A model generated the notes under the pieces. That model saw only the letters and a list, made by a program, of their open reading frames with translations. It did not search any database and was not told the origin of the DNA. From positions 1 to 59,814 of the forward strand of contig DIAF01000040.1 in NCBI GenBank assembly GCA_002414665.1: 59,814 bases of DNA. Direction: 5' to 3'. Position 1 is the first letter of the stretch, and each line of letters opens with the position of its first letter. This DNA is from Halieaceae bacterium UBA5085. GTDB lineage: Bacteria; Pseudomonadota; Gammaproteobacteria; Pseudomonadales; Halieaceae. The translations under genes were made by a program, and so were the position numbers. Shown here piece by piece: positions 1-7,920 of the stretch.

Positions 1-53
1 TGTTAGGCCTGCCGCCAGCGTTCAATCTGAGCCATGATCAAACTCTTCAGTTT
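1..53 (-). rRNA. rrs: 16S ribosomal RNA, 5' end only
   Basis: The reverse complement reads AAACTGAAGAGTTTGATCAT followed by the usual bacterial 16S opening, with the forward primer region intact. The mature 5' end should lie near position 53, by comparison with the E. coli start. Transcription runs leftwards out of the window, so only about 53 nt are present. It lies downstream of tyrS on the same strand, the arrangement known for one rrn operon in Pseudomonas. Confidence 0.95.
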
Positions 54-300
54 AATCTTTAACCTCTGCCCAAAGGGCAAGAGGGGATGTTTGCGCGGTA
101 ACCCCGCGATAACACCCAAATCTCGGCTCAGACACAGTTCGTAATCATATATCCATAAATGAATCGATGAGTCACTTGTTGTGTCTGAATAGTCGTACAA
201 CTATCCCAACAAGTGCCCACACATCTGTCTTCGTTTCTTTGTTAAATAGCCCATGGCCGCCAGGGCCGTGGTGCCCGCAAAGATGCTCTCTTCAACGGGG
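54..300 (-). promoter_or_regulatory. rrn operon leader with boxA-like antitermination site
   Basis: This is the transcribed leader between the rrn P1 promoter and 16S. On the minus strand, GCTATTTAACA at 240-250 resembles boxA (consensus TGCTCTTTAACA), and GTGTGGGCAC at 213-222 matches the boxC-like segment of E. coli rrn leaders just downstream of boxA. These sites would load the Nus antitermination complex. The remaining leader probably pairs with the 16S-23S spacer for RNase III processing, but the partner lies outside the window. No gene is visible here. Confidence 0.7.
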
Positions 301-306
301 ACGCGT

Positions 307-334
307 ATTATACCGATGAGCGCCTTGTTGGCAA
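307..334 (-). promoter_or_regulatory. rrn P1-type sigma-70 promoter
   Basis: On the minus strand TTGCCA (329-334) and a perfect TATAAT (307-312) are separated by 16 bp. A GC-rich discriminator follows (ACGCGTCCCC). Upstream, 335-356 carries A/T tracts that look like an UP element. A 16-bp spacer, UP element and GC-rich discriminator are typical of rRNA P1 promoters controlled by ppGpp and Fis. The predicted start is near 300. The rest of 335-571 upstream to the tyrS stop shows no other gene. Confidence 0.8.
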
Positions 335-571
335 CAGCTTTTCGCAAATTTTTGCGTGCTGCGGAAGCCCAGACTCCATCTCACTTATGCCCTCTAACCG
401 TTTGAAAGGCCTGAGGATATAAGCTCCTCTCCGCTGCAGCGCGTCAGGGCCACTGCGAAGGGACGCGAACTATACGCAGCGCCCCGGCACCGCGCAAGAC
501 CTGTGGTGAAAAATAGTTGGGGAATTTACTCTGGCGGCGCTGCCTTGACAACAGCGCCCACTGCCGGACGG

Positions 572-1876
572 TCAGGCAGCGCTGCCGTAAAACAAGTGAT
601 ACTTCTTTTTCCCCAGGCGCACCACGAAATACCGCCCATGGAGTGCATTGGCCGACGTCAGGACCGCCGCCGGCTGCTCGTTATCACCCCAACCCAGCGG
701 CCTGCCGTTGCAGAGCACCGCGTTGCGCGCCAGGGCATCCTTCACCTGTTTGCCCGAGGGCGCCATTCCGGCCTCCGCAAGCAACTGCGTCAACGTGGCA
801 GGCAGCGATGCGGCCTCGGGCAGTTCGGAAGCCGGCAGGCCATCGAGACGCAGCTGCTCGAAATCAGCCGCCGACAGGGCCGAAAGATTATCACTGAACA
901 ACGCCTCGGTAATGCGCTGCGCTGCGGCCAGCCCCTCATCACCATGCACCAGTCGGGTAACTTCGCGCGCCAGCACCGACTGCGCCTCCGGGCGCCCCTG
1001 GCGCTGCTCATCCGCCTGCTGCAGCGCGTCGATTTCTGCGACCGGCAAAAACGTGAAGTATTTGAGGAAGCGATAGACATCGACATCGGCTGTATTCAGC
1101 CAGAATTGATAGAAGGCGTAGGGTGAGGTACGCACCGGGTCCAGCCACACGGTGCCGGATTCGGTCTTGCCAAACTTGGTGCCGTCGGCCTTGGTAATCA
1201 GGGGCATGGTGAGGCCGTATACCTGATTGCCGTACATACGCCGGGCAAGATCGATGCCGCCGGTGATATTACCCCACTGATCCGACCCGCCAATCTGCAG
1301 GCCGCAACCATACCGTTTGCTCAGTTCCGCGAAGTCGTAGGACTGCAGAATCATGTAAGTGAATTCCGTGAAGCTGATGCCGCTGCCCTCACGCTCAATG
1401 CGCTGTTTGACAGACTCTTTCTGGATCATGGCATTGACGGAGAAGTGCTTGCCCACGTCGCGCAGAAAGGTCAGCACGTCCAGATCCCGGGTCCAATCAA
1501 GGTTATTGACCACGATGGCGGACGCCTCTCCCGCGTCAAAGTCGACGAAACGCGAGACCTGCTGATGAATCTTGTCGACCCAGCCCGCGATCACTTCGGG
1601 CGTGTTCAACTGTCGCTCCTGCGCCTTGAAAGAGGGGTCGCCAATCAGCCCGGTGGCCCCGCCGACCAGAGCCAGCGGGCGATGCCCCGCCAACTGAAAG
1701 CGACGCAACATCAGCAGCGGCACCAGCGACCCGATATGCAGGCTGTCCGCCGTCGGATCGAAGCCGCAATACAGGGTGCGCACACCACCGTCCAGCCACT
1801 CGGGCAGCTGCTCTTCGCCGGCCGCCTGAAAGATCAGGCCGCGGGCACGCAGGTCGGTCAACAGGGCACTGCTCAT
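572..1876 (-). CDS. tyrS: Tyrosyl-tRNA synthetase
   Basis: Cytoplasmic class I aminoacyl-tRNA synthetase of 434 aa that charges tRNA-Tyr. The HIGH-type motif HIGS is at about residues 47-50 and the KMSKS-type loop KFGKT at about 234-238. The C-terminal 70 residues look like an S4 RNA-binding domain. The ATG at 1876 is preceded by AGGAG at good spacing, so the 25 codons of open frame upstream are probably not translated. The gene is followed on the same strand by the rrn promoter. A 7-bp stem (536-542/552-558) lies just past the stop but has no U-tract. Confidence 0.95.
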   Translation of the reverse strand: MSSALLTDLRARGLIFQAAGEEQLPEWLDGGVRTLYCGFDPTADSLHIGSLVPLLMLRRFQLAGHRPLALVGGATGLIGDPSFKAQERQLNTPEVIAGWVDKIHQQVSRFVDFDAGEASAIVVNNLDWTRDLDVLTFLRDVGKHFSVNAMIQKESVKQRIEREGSGISFTEFTYMILQSYDFAELSKRYGCGLQIGGSDQWGNITGGIDLARRMYGNQVYGLTMPLITKADGTKFGKTESGTVWLDPVRTSPYAFYQFWLNTADVDVYRFLKYFTFLPVAEIDALQQADEQRQGRPEAQSVLAREVTRLVHGDEGLAAAQRITEALFSDNLSALSAADFEQLRLDGLPASELPEAASLPATLTQLLAEAGMAPSGKQVKDALARNAVLCNGRPLGWGDNEQPAAVLTSANALHGRYFVVRLGKKKYHLFYGSAA

Positions 1877-2028
1877 CTGGCAACTCCTGGCTTTAGTAGA
1901 AGAAGGCATTAAAAGGGGCGCAAACCATACAATAAGGTTCTCAAAAAGCAAGACGTTAAGTGCTTCGCCCCCCTGTCAGCCGCCAAAATTCTTTTATATA
2001 CTCAAAGGCCTACAAAGCACAGCTCATA

Positions 2029-3462
2029 ATGTTTATGCGTAAATCGGGAAACGTTCGGGGGGCCACAGTACGCCCGCCAGAGAAACAGGCATCGCATCGG
2101 AAACACCTGATTGCGGTGGGCGTCCTGTCGGCACTGGTGGCGGCAACCACCATCCTCACGCCATCGGGTGATGTGGCGGCAAACCGCGAGGACCGCAACG
2201 ACATTGAGCTCACACTGGATGCAGACATCCTCAAGCCCATCGTGGTGGGCAGCGCAGCGGCACAGCAGGCCCCCGGTGCAGCAGAGGCCACCGCCGAGCC
2301 CGAGCCGGCACTCGCCGCCGTACCGGCGCAACCCGACTGGCACGAAGAGACCGTGCGCCGCGGCGACAATCTCTCCCTCATTTTCAAACGCGCGGGATTC
2401 GGTTCGTCGGACGTGCACCAGGTGGTCAATGAAGCACCTGAAGGCAAAGCACTGTCACGTATTTATCCGGGGCAGACCATTGCGTTCCTGACGGCGGAAG
2501 ACGGTAGCCTGCAAGCAGTACGTCATGTCATTTCTCCACTGGAGTCAGTCACCTACCAACGGGGCTCGGCCGGATTCGAGACCGCGCGGGAAATCCGCCA
2601 GACCGACATACAGGAAACCTGGGTGAGCGCGGAGATCACTTCCTCGCTGTTCATGGCCGGTCAGGACGCCGGTCTCTCCAGCGGCCTGATTATCGAACTC
2701 GCCAACATCTTCGGCGGTGTCATCGATTTCGTGCAGGACCCACGCAAGGGTGACACCTTCCACGTCATCTATGAAGAAGTACTGCTCGACGGCGAAAAAT
2801 ACCAGGACGGGGCCATTCTCGCCGCTTCCTTCACCAACCGCGGAAAAACCTACAACGCTTTCCGGTTTGAAGATGGGGACGGCCATGTCGCCTACTACAA
2901 CGAAGACGGCGTCAGCATGCGCAAGGCCTTCCTGCTCGCGCCGGTAGATTTCACGCGCATCAGCTCCAACTTTAACCCGCGCCGCCTGCACCCGATCTAC
3001 AAGACCACGCGCCCACACCGCGGCACCGACTATGCCGCACCTACGGGCACACCGGTGTATGCGGCGGGTGATGGCAAAGTCATCAAATCCGGCTTCACCC
3101 GGGCCAACGGGAACTACCTCTTCCTGCAGCACGGTGACCGCTACGTCACGCGCTACCTGCACCTCCACCAGCGCAAGGTGAAGCAGGGTCAACGCGTAAC
3201 GCAGGGCCAGGTGATCGGCTCCGTGGGGTCTACCGGCGCAGCCACCGGACCACACCTGCACTACGAGTTTCTGATAGACGGGCAGCACCGGGACCCGCGC
3301 AAAGTGCACCGTGAGCTGCCCAAGGCAAAAACACTGGCGGCGGCGGAACTGCCCGCCTTCCGTAGCGCCATTGCAGATGCCTCGCAGCAGCTGGCGGGAT
3401 TGCAGGAAGATCGTCGCCTCGCCATGCGCAGCAACGATCACAGCCCTTCACCCGCGCCCTGA
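2029..3462 (+). CDS. LysM/M23 murein DD-endopeptidase, MepM-like
   Basis: Probable periplasmic peptidoglycan hydrolase of about 477 aa. It has a basic N-terminus and a single membrane anchor near residues 25-45. An acidic Ala/Pro linker follows, then a LysM/OapA-like domain around 100-175 and a C-terminal M23 domain. Zinc ligands are visible as HRGTD (H330, D334) and HLH (H409 and H411 region). Such enzymes cleave cross-links to let the sacculus grow. The start is uncertain: ATG 2029 and ATG 2035 both lack a clear Shine-Dalgarno. A weak promoter, CTGTCA-18 bp-TATACT (1973-2002), would place transcription start just upstream. tyrS is divergent. anmK follows one base after the stop. Confidence 0.88.
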   Translation: MFMRKSGNVRGATVRPPEKQASHRKHLIAVGVLSALVAATTILTPSGDVAANREDRNDIELTLDADILKPIVVGSAAAQQAPGAAEATAEPEPALAAVPAQPDWHEETVRRGDNLSLIFKRAGFGSSDVHQVVNEAPEGKALSRIYPGQTIAFLTAEDGSLQAVRHVISPLESVTYQRGSAGFETAREIRQTDIQETWVSAEITSSLFMAGQDAGLSSGLIIELANIFGGVIDFVQDPRKGDTFHVIYEEVLLDGEKYQDGAILAASFTNRGKTYNAFRFEDGDGHVAYYNEDGVSMRKAFLLAPVDFTRISSNFNPRRLHPIYKTTRPHRGTDYAAPTGTPVYAAGDGKVIKSGFTRANGNYLFLQHGDRYVTRYLHLHQRKVKQGQRVTQGQVIGSVGSTGAATGPHLHYEFLIDGQHRDPRKVHRELPKAKTLAAAELPAFRSAIADASQQLAGLQEDRRLAMRSNDHSPSPAP

Positions 3463-3463
3463 G

Positions 3464-4624
3464 GTGTCTGGCGGCACACTCTGCATAGGGCTCATGTCCG
3501 GGACCAGCATCGACAGCATCGATGCGGTCCTGGCCCACATCTCCCATCACGGCCACGAACTGCAGGCCACGCTGGAACACCCTATTCCCTCAGGGCTGCG
3601 CCAGGCCATCGCCGATATCAGCCAACCGGGGGACAATGAAATTGAACGCATGGGCGTACTGGATCGCCAGCTGGGCGAGCTGTTCGCCGATGCCTGCAAG
3701 GCACTGCTGGACCACGCCGGGGTTCCGGCGGCAGATGTATTCGTGATTGGCAGCCACGGCCAGACGATACGCCACCGCCCTCCCTCGGCAGGCAATGCCA
3801 TCGCCTACACGCTGCAGATCGGCGACCCAAGCACCATTGCGGAGCGCACGGGCATCACCACAGTGGCCGACTTCCGGCGCCGGGATGTCGCTGCCGGCGG
3901 GGAAGGTGCACCACTGGCACCTGCCTTCCATGCGGCAGCGTTTGCCCGAACCGGCGTAAACCGCGCTGTGGTCAACATCGGCGGTATCGCCAACGTCAGC
4001 CTGCTGGCCGGGGATGCGCTGCTCACCGGGTTTGACACCGGGCCGGGAAACACGCTGCTGGATCAGTGGGTGCACCGCCACCGGGGTGAGCGCTACGATC
4101 GTGATGGCGCCTGGGCAGCGGAAGGCGCTGTCGACCAGCAGCTGCTGGAACGCATGCAGCAGCACCCCTTTCTGGGGCAGAAGGGTGCGCGCAGTACCGG
4201 CAAGGAAACCTTCCACCTGGGCTGGCTGGATACCTGCCTTGCCGGGCTGACATCCCGCAACCCACAGGATGTGCAGGCAACACTCGCAGAATTCACGGCA
4301 CAGTGCATCGCCGACAGCGTTCTCAATAGCGCGCTGTCCGTGGACGAGATCTATGTGTGCGGGGGCGGGGCCTACAATACGGACCTGATGCGCCGTCTTT
4401 TCCAACGCCTGGCGCCAGCGCGGCTATCCACCACGGCGGAGCTGGGTATGGCGCCGGAGTGGGTGGAAGGAGCCGCCTTTGCCTGGCTGGCATGGAGAAC
4501 ACTGAACAACCTGAACGGCAGTGCCGCCGAAGTCACCGGAGCAGCAGGCGCTCGAGTCCTGGGTGGCATCTACCCGGGGGTTGCGCGCCCCGGTAGCGGA
4601 GCTACGGGGCATTCAACTAGATAG
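3464..4624 (+). CDS. anmK: Anhydro-N-acetylmuramic acid kinase
   Basis: 386 aa. It hydrolyses and phosphorylates the 1,6-anhydro sugar released by lytic transglycosylases to MurNAc-6-phosphate in cell-wall recycling. Family motifs are clear: GLMSGTSID near residue 9, GSHGQT, DFRRRDVAAGGEGAPLAP, NIGGIANVS, FDTGPGN and CGGGAYN. I chose GTG at 3464, one base after the mepM-like stop, because the family normally starts just before the MSGTS loop. Translation is probably coupled to the endopeptidase gene, as no strong Shine-Dalgarno is visible. The 3' end overlaps the convergent erpA gene by 8 nt. MurU and AmgK genes occur further along. Confidence 0.93.
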   Translation: MSGGTLCIGLMSGTSIDSIDAVLAHISHHGHELQATLEHPIPSGLRQAIADISQPGDNEIERMGVLDRQLGELFADACKALLDHAGVPAADVFVIGSHGQTIRHRPPSAGNAIAYTLQIGDPSTIAERTGITTVADFRRRDVAAGGEGAPLAPAFHAAAFARTGVNRAVVNIGGIANVSLLAGDALLTGFDTGPGNTLLDQWVHRHRGERYDRDGAWAAEGAVDQQLLERMQQHPFLGQKGARSTGKETFHLGWLDTCLAGLTSRNPQDVQATLAEFTAQCIADSVLNSALSVDEIYVCGGGAYNTDLMRRLFQRLAPARLSTTAELGMAPEWVEGAAFAWLAWRTLNNLNGSAAEVTGAAGARVLGGIYPGVARPGSGATGHSTR

Positions 4625-4970
4625 AGAATGACGCCCCACAGCCGCAGGTGGTGGTGGCATTCGGGTTGTTTATCACAAAGCGAGCGCCTTCGAGCCCTTC
4701 CGTGTAGTCCACCTCCGATCCGACGAGATACTGGAAACTCATGGGGTCCACCAGAACGGACACGCCCTCCCGCTCAATCACGGTGTCGTCTTCCGCACTG
4801 GTATCCTCAAAGGTAAACCCGTATTGAAAGCCCGAGCAGCCGCCGCCGGTTATGTAGACGCGCAGTTTGAGGGAAGGATTTTCCTCTTCCTCCACCAGTT
4901 CACGCACCTTGTTCACGGCACGGGCTGTCAGGTTGATCCCGGCGGGATTGAATGCTTCGGCTACCGACAT
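4617..4970 (-). CDS. erpA: Iron-sulfur cluster insertion protein ErpA
   Basis: A-type Fe-S carrier of 117 aa that passes clusters to apo-targets such as IspG/IspH. Three conserved cysteines are present: GGGCSGFQY and the C-terminal CGCGASFSI. ATG 4970 is chosen because GGAGA lies just upstream and because the promoter at 5019-5047 would start transcription near 5012, after the earlier in-frame ATG at 5015. The 16 residues before the homologous core are therefore excluded. It overlaps convergent anmK by 8 nt. Regulation by IscR is suggested by the upstream site. Confidence 0.95.
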   Translation of the reverse strand: MSVAEAFNPAGINLTARAVNKVRELVEEEENPSLKLRVYITGGGCSGFQYGFTFEDTSAEDDTVIEREGVSVLVDPMSFQYLVGSEVDYTEGLEGARFVINNPNATTTCGCGASFSI

Positions 4971-5018
4971 ACCTTTCTCCGGGGTATCGTGTTTCCCCGC
5001 AATGATTTCGAGCACATC

Positions 5019-5047
5019 ATTATGGTAAGTCCGACTATTTTAGTCAA
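5019..5047 (-). promoter_or_regulatory. erpA promoter overlapping an IscR type-1-like operator
   Basis: On the minus strand TTGACT (5042-5047) and CATAAT (5019-5024) are spaced 17 bp, a good sigma-70 promoter with start near 5012. The segment 5031-5047 reads TTGACTAAAATAGTCGG. It fits the core YYGACTRWWWYAGTCRR of the E. coli IscR type-1 (cluster-bound) motif at all 17 positions. The flanks fit less well. Placement over the -35 implies repression by [2Fe-2S]-IscR when clusters are plentiful. The iscR gene itself is not in the window. Confidence 0.75.
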
Positions 5048-5474
5048 CTTTAGCCGCGGGCGCTTGTAACGCCGCAGATGCGCAGGTGCCGTCGTCCAGG
5101 TCCGCAGCCGTCTCCATGCAGTGCAACAGGCGCCCATTTACCTCGGCACCGGCAGCCATTTCTATGATGTGATAGTGGACATCTCCTGCGACACGGGCCC
5201 GCGGCGCCAGCTCCAGGTGGCTCGTGGCATGCACCGCGCCCTCCACTGAGCCATTGATCATCACCCTTGGCGCGTGGATCTCACCCTGGATTGAGCCGGC
5301 TTCGACCAGACGCACCATCGCATCGGTCCCCGGGGCTGCGAGAACGTCGCCGACCACTTCACCCTCGATCTCAAGGTTGCCACTGAAGTGTACGTTGCCG
5401 ATGATCCGCGTCTCACGTGAAATCAGGGTTGTGCCTCCAGCGACCGCAGATGTGCCGCGCTTATTTCCCAACAT
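5040..5474 (-). CDS. Bactofilin family cytoskeletal protein
   Basis: 144 aa. The short polar N-terminus is followed by the DUF583 right-handed beta-helix with regularly spaced Gly/Val/Ile: TTLISRETRIIGNVHFSG, IEGEVVGDV, GSIQGEIHA, INGSVEGAVHA and VAGDVHY. Bactofilins self-assemble into filaments that scaffold cell-wall enzymes. ATG 5474 lies inside the end of the upstream gene (14-nt overlap), so translation is probably coupled. The stop overlaps the erpA promoter. The exact client is unknown; a nearby M23 endopeptidase is suggestive because some bactofilins recruit M23 enzymes. Confidence 0.88.
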   Translation of the reverse strand: MLGNKRGTSAVAGGTTLISRETRIIGNVHFSGNLEIEGEVVGDVLAAPGTDAMVRLVEAGSIQGEIHAPRVMINGSVEGAVHATSHLELAPRARVAGDVHYHIIEMAAGAEVNGRLLHCMETAADLDDGTCASAALQAPAAKVD

Positions 5475-6213
5475 GCGTAAATCTCTCCTGAACCTGCCAC
5501 GGGTACTGCTCTCGCACTTCCGCCTTGCGCGGAGCCTTGACCGTTGCCACAACACTGATTGCCTGGGGCTCGAAGCCTTCAGGCAACACCAGATCACCTT
5601 CAATCGATTGAAAATAGCGGAACCGCAGGGGTAGCAGGCGATGCTCGATATCGGGGCTCAGGTCAAACAGCGGGTAACTGCGTACCTTGCCCGCTTCCTG
5701 ACCGGTGATCTCGGCATACAACTCGCCCTGCAGGGTGCTGTGCTTGCGCGCCTCCTGCTGTGCCACAATGCGGAAACCATAGCGCCCGGGCTCGTCGCGC
5801 GGCACCAGCTCTATGGCGCGCAAACTGAAGCCCTGGGCGATTTCCCCCGGGGTCATCAGGCTGCGGTAAAAACGCACGCCCTCTTCCAGCCCGGCAATCA
5901 GCTCCTTTTGCTCGGCCAGCTCCTGACGCACCAGCTCCAGGGCGGCGCGGTCCACCTCGTGCCGTGCTGCCAGCACCCCCACCTGCCGGTTCAGCTCAGC
6001 GTTTTCCGCCAGCGCCGCGCGCATTGCCCGGCCCTGTTCGCGGTATTTCACCGGGTCGATGCCGGAACCGCTGAACGCAGCCTGACGGCCCAGCAGAAAC
6101 CCCGCGAGCAGCACAAGGGATGCAGCGAGTGCGAGCCCCAGTACCACGAACTGGTGGTGCCGGACATGGTAGCGCCGTACGACCGTGCGGTAGCGCTCGG
6201 AGCCGCTGCTCAC
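5461..6213 (-). CDS. Membrane-anchored coiled-coil protein (DUF6776-like)
   Basis: 250 aa, function unknown. One hydrophobic segment spans roughly residues 21-46 (VVLGLALAASLVLLAGFLL). A heptad-rich helix follows, about 60-115, containing ENAELNRQVGVLAARHEVD, then a mixed beta-rich C-terminal half. It corresponds in position to the gene between argC and a bactofilin in Pseudomonas. GTG 6213 is chosen because GAGG precedes it and it lies 7 nt past the argC stop. The likely topology is inner-membrane anchor with periplasmic body. Overlap with the bactofilin gene suggests a joint envelope role. Confidence 0.75.
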   Translation of the reverse strand: MSSGSERYRTVVRRYHVRHHQFVVLGLALAASLVLLAGFLLGRQAAFSGSGIDPVKYREQGRAMRAALAENAELNRQVGVLAARHEVDRAALELVRQELAEQKELIAGLEEGVRFYRSLMTPGEIAQGFSLRAIELVPRDEPGRYGFRIVAQQEARKHSTLQGELYAEITGQEAGKVRSYPLFDLSPDIEHRLLPLRFRYFQSIEGDLVLPEGFEPQAISVVATVKAPRKAEVREQYPWQVQERFTHVGK

Positions 6214-6220
6214 AGGCGCC

Positions 6221-7252
6221 TCAAGGCAACAGACCCACCTGCTCGAGGCCACGGGTTTCCTGCAGCCCAAACATGATATTCATGCACTGCAGCGCCTGCC
6301 CGGAAGCACCCTTCACCAGATTGTCGATGGTCGACATCACCACCACGGTATCGCGACCCTGTGGCACGCTGATGGCAAGCTGGCAGCGATTGGCGCCCTT
6401 CACGGTGCGGGTTTGCGGGAACATGCCCGGCGGCAACACGTCAACAAAGGGCTCCGTGGCGTAATACTCCTCGAACAGGGTCTGCAGGTCGGCAGCGGGC
6501 TCGTGCAGCCGCGCGAAGAGTGTCGCGTGTATACCACGCACCATCGGCAGCAAGTGCGGCACGAAAGTAACCGACACCGGGCCCGCGGAGACGTCCGTCA
6601 GCCCCTGCTCGATCTCCGGAAGGTGGCGGTGACCGCCCACGCCATAGGCCTTGAAGCTACCCGCCACTTCGCTCAGCAGGTTATCGATTTTCGCCTGGCG
6701 TCCCGCGCCGCTGGCGCCCGAGGCGGCACTGGCTATCAGGCTCCCGGGGTCGACCTTGCTCGCCGCCAGCAGTGGCAACCAGCCAAGCTGGATGGCGGTG
6801 GGGTAACAGCCCGGGCAGGACAGCAGCTGTGCATCGCGAATCTTTTCCCTGTGCAATTCGGGCAGACCGTACACGGCTTGCGCCAGCAGCTCGGGACTGG
6901 CGTGTGGCTCGCCATACCAGCGTGACCAGAGCTCGGCGTCACGAATTCGGTAATCCGCCGACAAGTCGATAATGCGCGTGCCGGCGGCGAGCAGGTCGGG
7001 CACCATGTGCATCGCCACATTGTGGGGTGTGGCAAAGAACACGACATCGCAACCCGCCAGCAAAGCCACATCTGGCTCTTCGAACGCGAGGTCGTAGAAA
7101 CCGCGGAGGTTGGGGTAGAGCTCGTCCACCCGACGCCCCGCCTCGGCACGGGACGTGATCGCGACCACGTCGACGTCTGCGTGAGACGCCAGTAGCCGCA
7201 ACAGCTCGACACCGGTGTAGCCTGTGCCCCCCACAATACCTGCCCTGATCAT
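6221..7252 (-). CDS. argC: N-acetyl-gamma-glutamyl-phosphate reductase
   Basis: 343 aa, third step of arginine synthesis: NADPH reduction of N-acetylglutamyl-phosphate to the semialdehyde. The N-terminal nucleotide-binding motif is VGGTGYTGVELLRLL, and the active-site cysteine is in SCPGCYPTA. ATG 7252 is chosen over ATG 7270 because GGGAGGGAGA directly precedes it. The gene heads a minus-strand operon argC, coiled-coil protein, bactofilin, and possibly erpA by read-through. Its leader contains two 15-bp tandem repeats. Confidence 0.95.
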   Translation of the reverse strand: MIRAGIVGGTGYTGVELLRLLASHADVDVVAITSRAEAGRRVDELYPNLRGFYDLAFEEPDVALLAGCDVVFFATPHNVAMHMVPDLLAAGTRIIDLSADYRIRDAELWSRWYGEPHASPELLAQAVYGLPELHREKIRDAQLLSCPGCYPTAIQLGWLPLLAASKVDPGSLIASAASGASGAGRQAKIDNLLSEVAGSFKAYGVGGHRHLPEIEQGLTDVSAGPVSVTFVPHLLPMVRGIHATLFARLHEPAADLQTLFEEYYATEPFVDVLPPGMFPQTRTVKGANRCQLAISVPQGRDTVVVMSTIDNLVKGASGQALQCMNIMFGLQETRGLEQVGLLP

Positions 7253-7285
7253 TCTCCCTCCCAAAACCACAACACAACAACTGCC

Positions 7286-7317
7286 TGACCGCAGGCCGCC
7301 TGATCGCAGGCCGCCTG
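7286..7317. repeat. Two tandem 15-bp repeats, each holding a CAGGCCGCCTG palindrome
   Basis: The unit TGAYCGCAGGCCGCC occurs at 7286-7300 and 7301-7315, followed by TG. The 13-mer CGCAGGCCGCCTG is perfect in both copies (7290-7302 and 7305-7317). Each copy includes CAGGC-C-GCCTG, an inverted repeat. The array lies between divergent argC and hemJ, in the predicted argC 5' untranslated region. It could be a tandem operator or an RNA hairpin pair. No regulator is recognised. Confidence 0.7.
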
Positions 7318-7327
7318 CAAACAGCTT

Positions 7328-7355
7328 AGTATAAGAGCAAATTCGGCGCAGATAA
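7328..7355 (-). promoter_or_regulatory. Probable argC promoter
   Basis: On the minus strand TTATCT (7350-7355) and TATACT (7328-7333) are spaced 16 bp, giving a start near 7321 and a leader of about 68 nt. No clear ArgR box is seen. The divergent hemJ promoter probably lies in the same region but I cannot fix it. Confidence 0.5.
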
Positions 7356-7403
7356 CTGTTAATATTCGGCCATCACCCCACAACGGCTGACGGACTGCAC
7401 TTC

Positions 7404-7823
7404 ATGCTATGGCTCAAGGCGTTTCATCTGATTTTCGTGGTGTGCTGGTTTGCCGGCCTGTTCTATCTGCCGCGTATTCTGGTGTATTTTGCCGCCAGCG
7501 AGGATGCCGCAACACGCGCGCAGCTGGCCGTCATGGCGCGCAAGCTGTACCGTTTTGTCACTCCGTTCATGTTCCTGACCATTGCCTTCGGACTGGCGCT
7601 GATCGCCAGCAACCCCGGCTACTACCTGGCCAGCATGTGGCTATGGGTGAAACTGGCGGGGGTCGTCTGCCTGATTCTTTACCATCTGCAATGTGGCCGA
7701 TATGTGCGCGAGGCAAACGCCGACAGCAACCGACACGGCCACGTGTTTTACCGATTCTTCAATGAGATTCCCGTGTTGTTTCTTTTCGCGATTATCATTC
7801 TGGCGGTTGTGAGACCGCTTTGA
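7404..7823 (+). CDS. hemJ: Protoporphyrinogen oxidase HemJ
   Basis: 139 aa integral membrane protein of the HemJ (UPF0093) family, the oxygen-independent penultimate haem step from protoporphyrinogen IX to protoporphyrin IX. Four hydrophobic helices are visible: residues about 3-25, 50-70, 80-95 and 120-138. The N-terminal FHLIFVVCWFAGLFYLPRIL is characteristic, with a conserved histidine and arginine, and WLWVKLAGV is in the third helix. It is followed on the same strand by hemL and hemB, which supports a haem role. Confidence 0.88.
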   Translation: MLWLKAFHLIFVVCWFAGLFYLPRILVYFAASEDAATRAQLAVMARKLYRFVTPFMFLTIAFGLALIASNPGYYLASMWLWVKLAGVVCLILYHLQCGRYVREANADSNRHGHVFYRFFNEIPVLFLFAIIILAVVRPL

Positions 7824-7850
7824 CGGAAGTCGGGCAGGGTTGGCTATACT
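7820..7850 (+). promoter_or_regulatory. Possible hemL promoter
   Basis: TTGACG (7820-7825), overlapping the hemJ stop, and TATACT (7845-7850) have a 19-bp spacer. The start would be near 7857, which rules out an in-frame ATG at 7840 and supports ATG 7921 for hemL. Confidence 0.45.
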
Positions 7851-7920
7851 GCCTGCGAACCGTGATAATCCGCACGCTCGCCACACAGCACTGCTGGAAA
7901 CCGGACCAGGAAACCACTTC

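Noticed and set aside
536..558. Hairpin after tyrS as an intrinsic terminator
   Set aside because: A 7-bp stem is present but no U-tract follows; read-through into the rrn region cannot be excluded, so it is not listed as a terminator.
2545..3441. A 298-codon open frame antisense to the M23 endopeptidase gene
   Set aside because: It mirrors a real gene with clear catalytic motifs, has no recognisable domain, and such frames are common in high-GC DNA.
4971..5015. ATG 5015 as the erpA start
   Set aside because: It lies upstream of the predicted transcript start near 5012, and the added residues are not part of the family.
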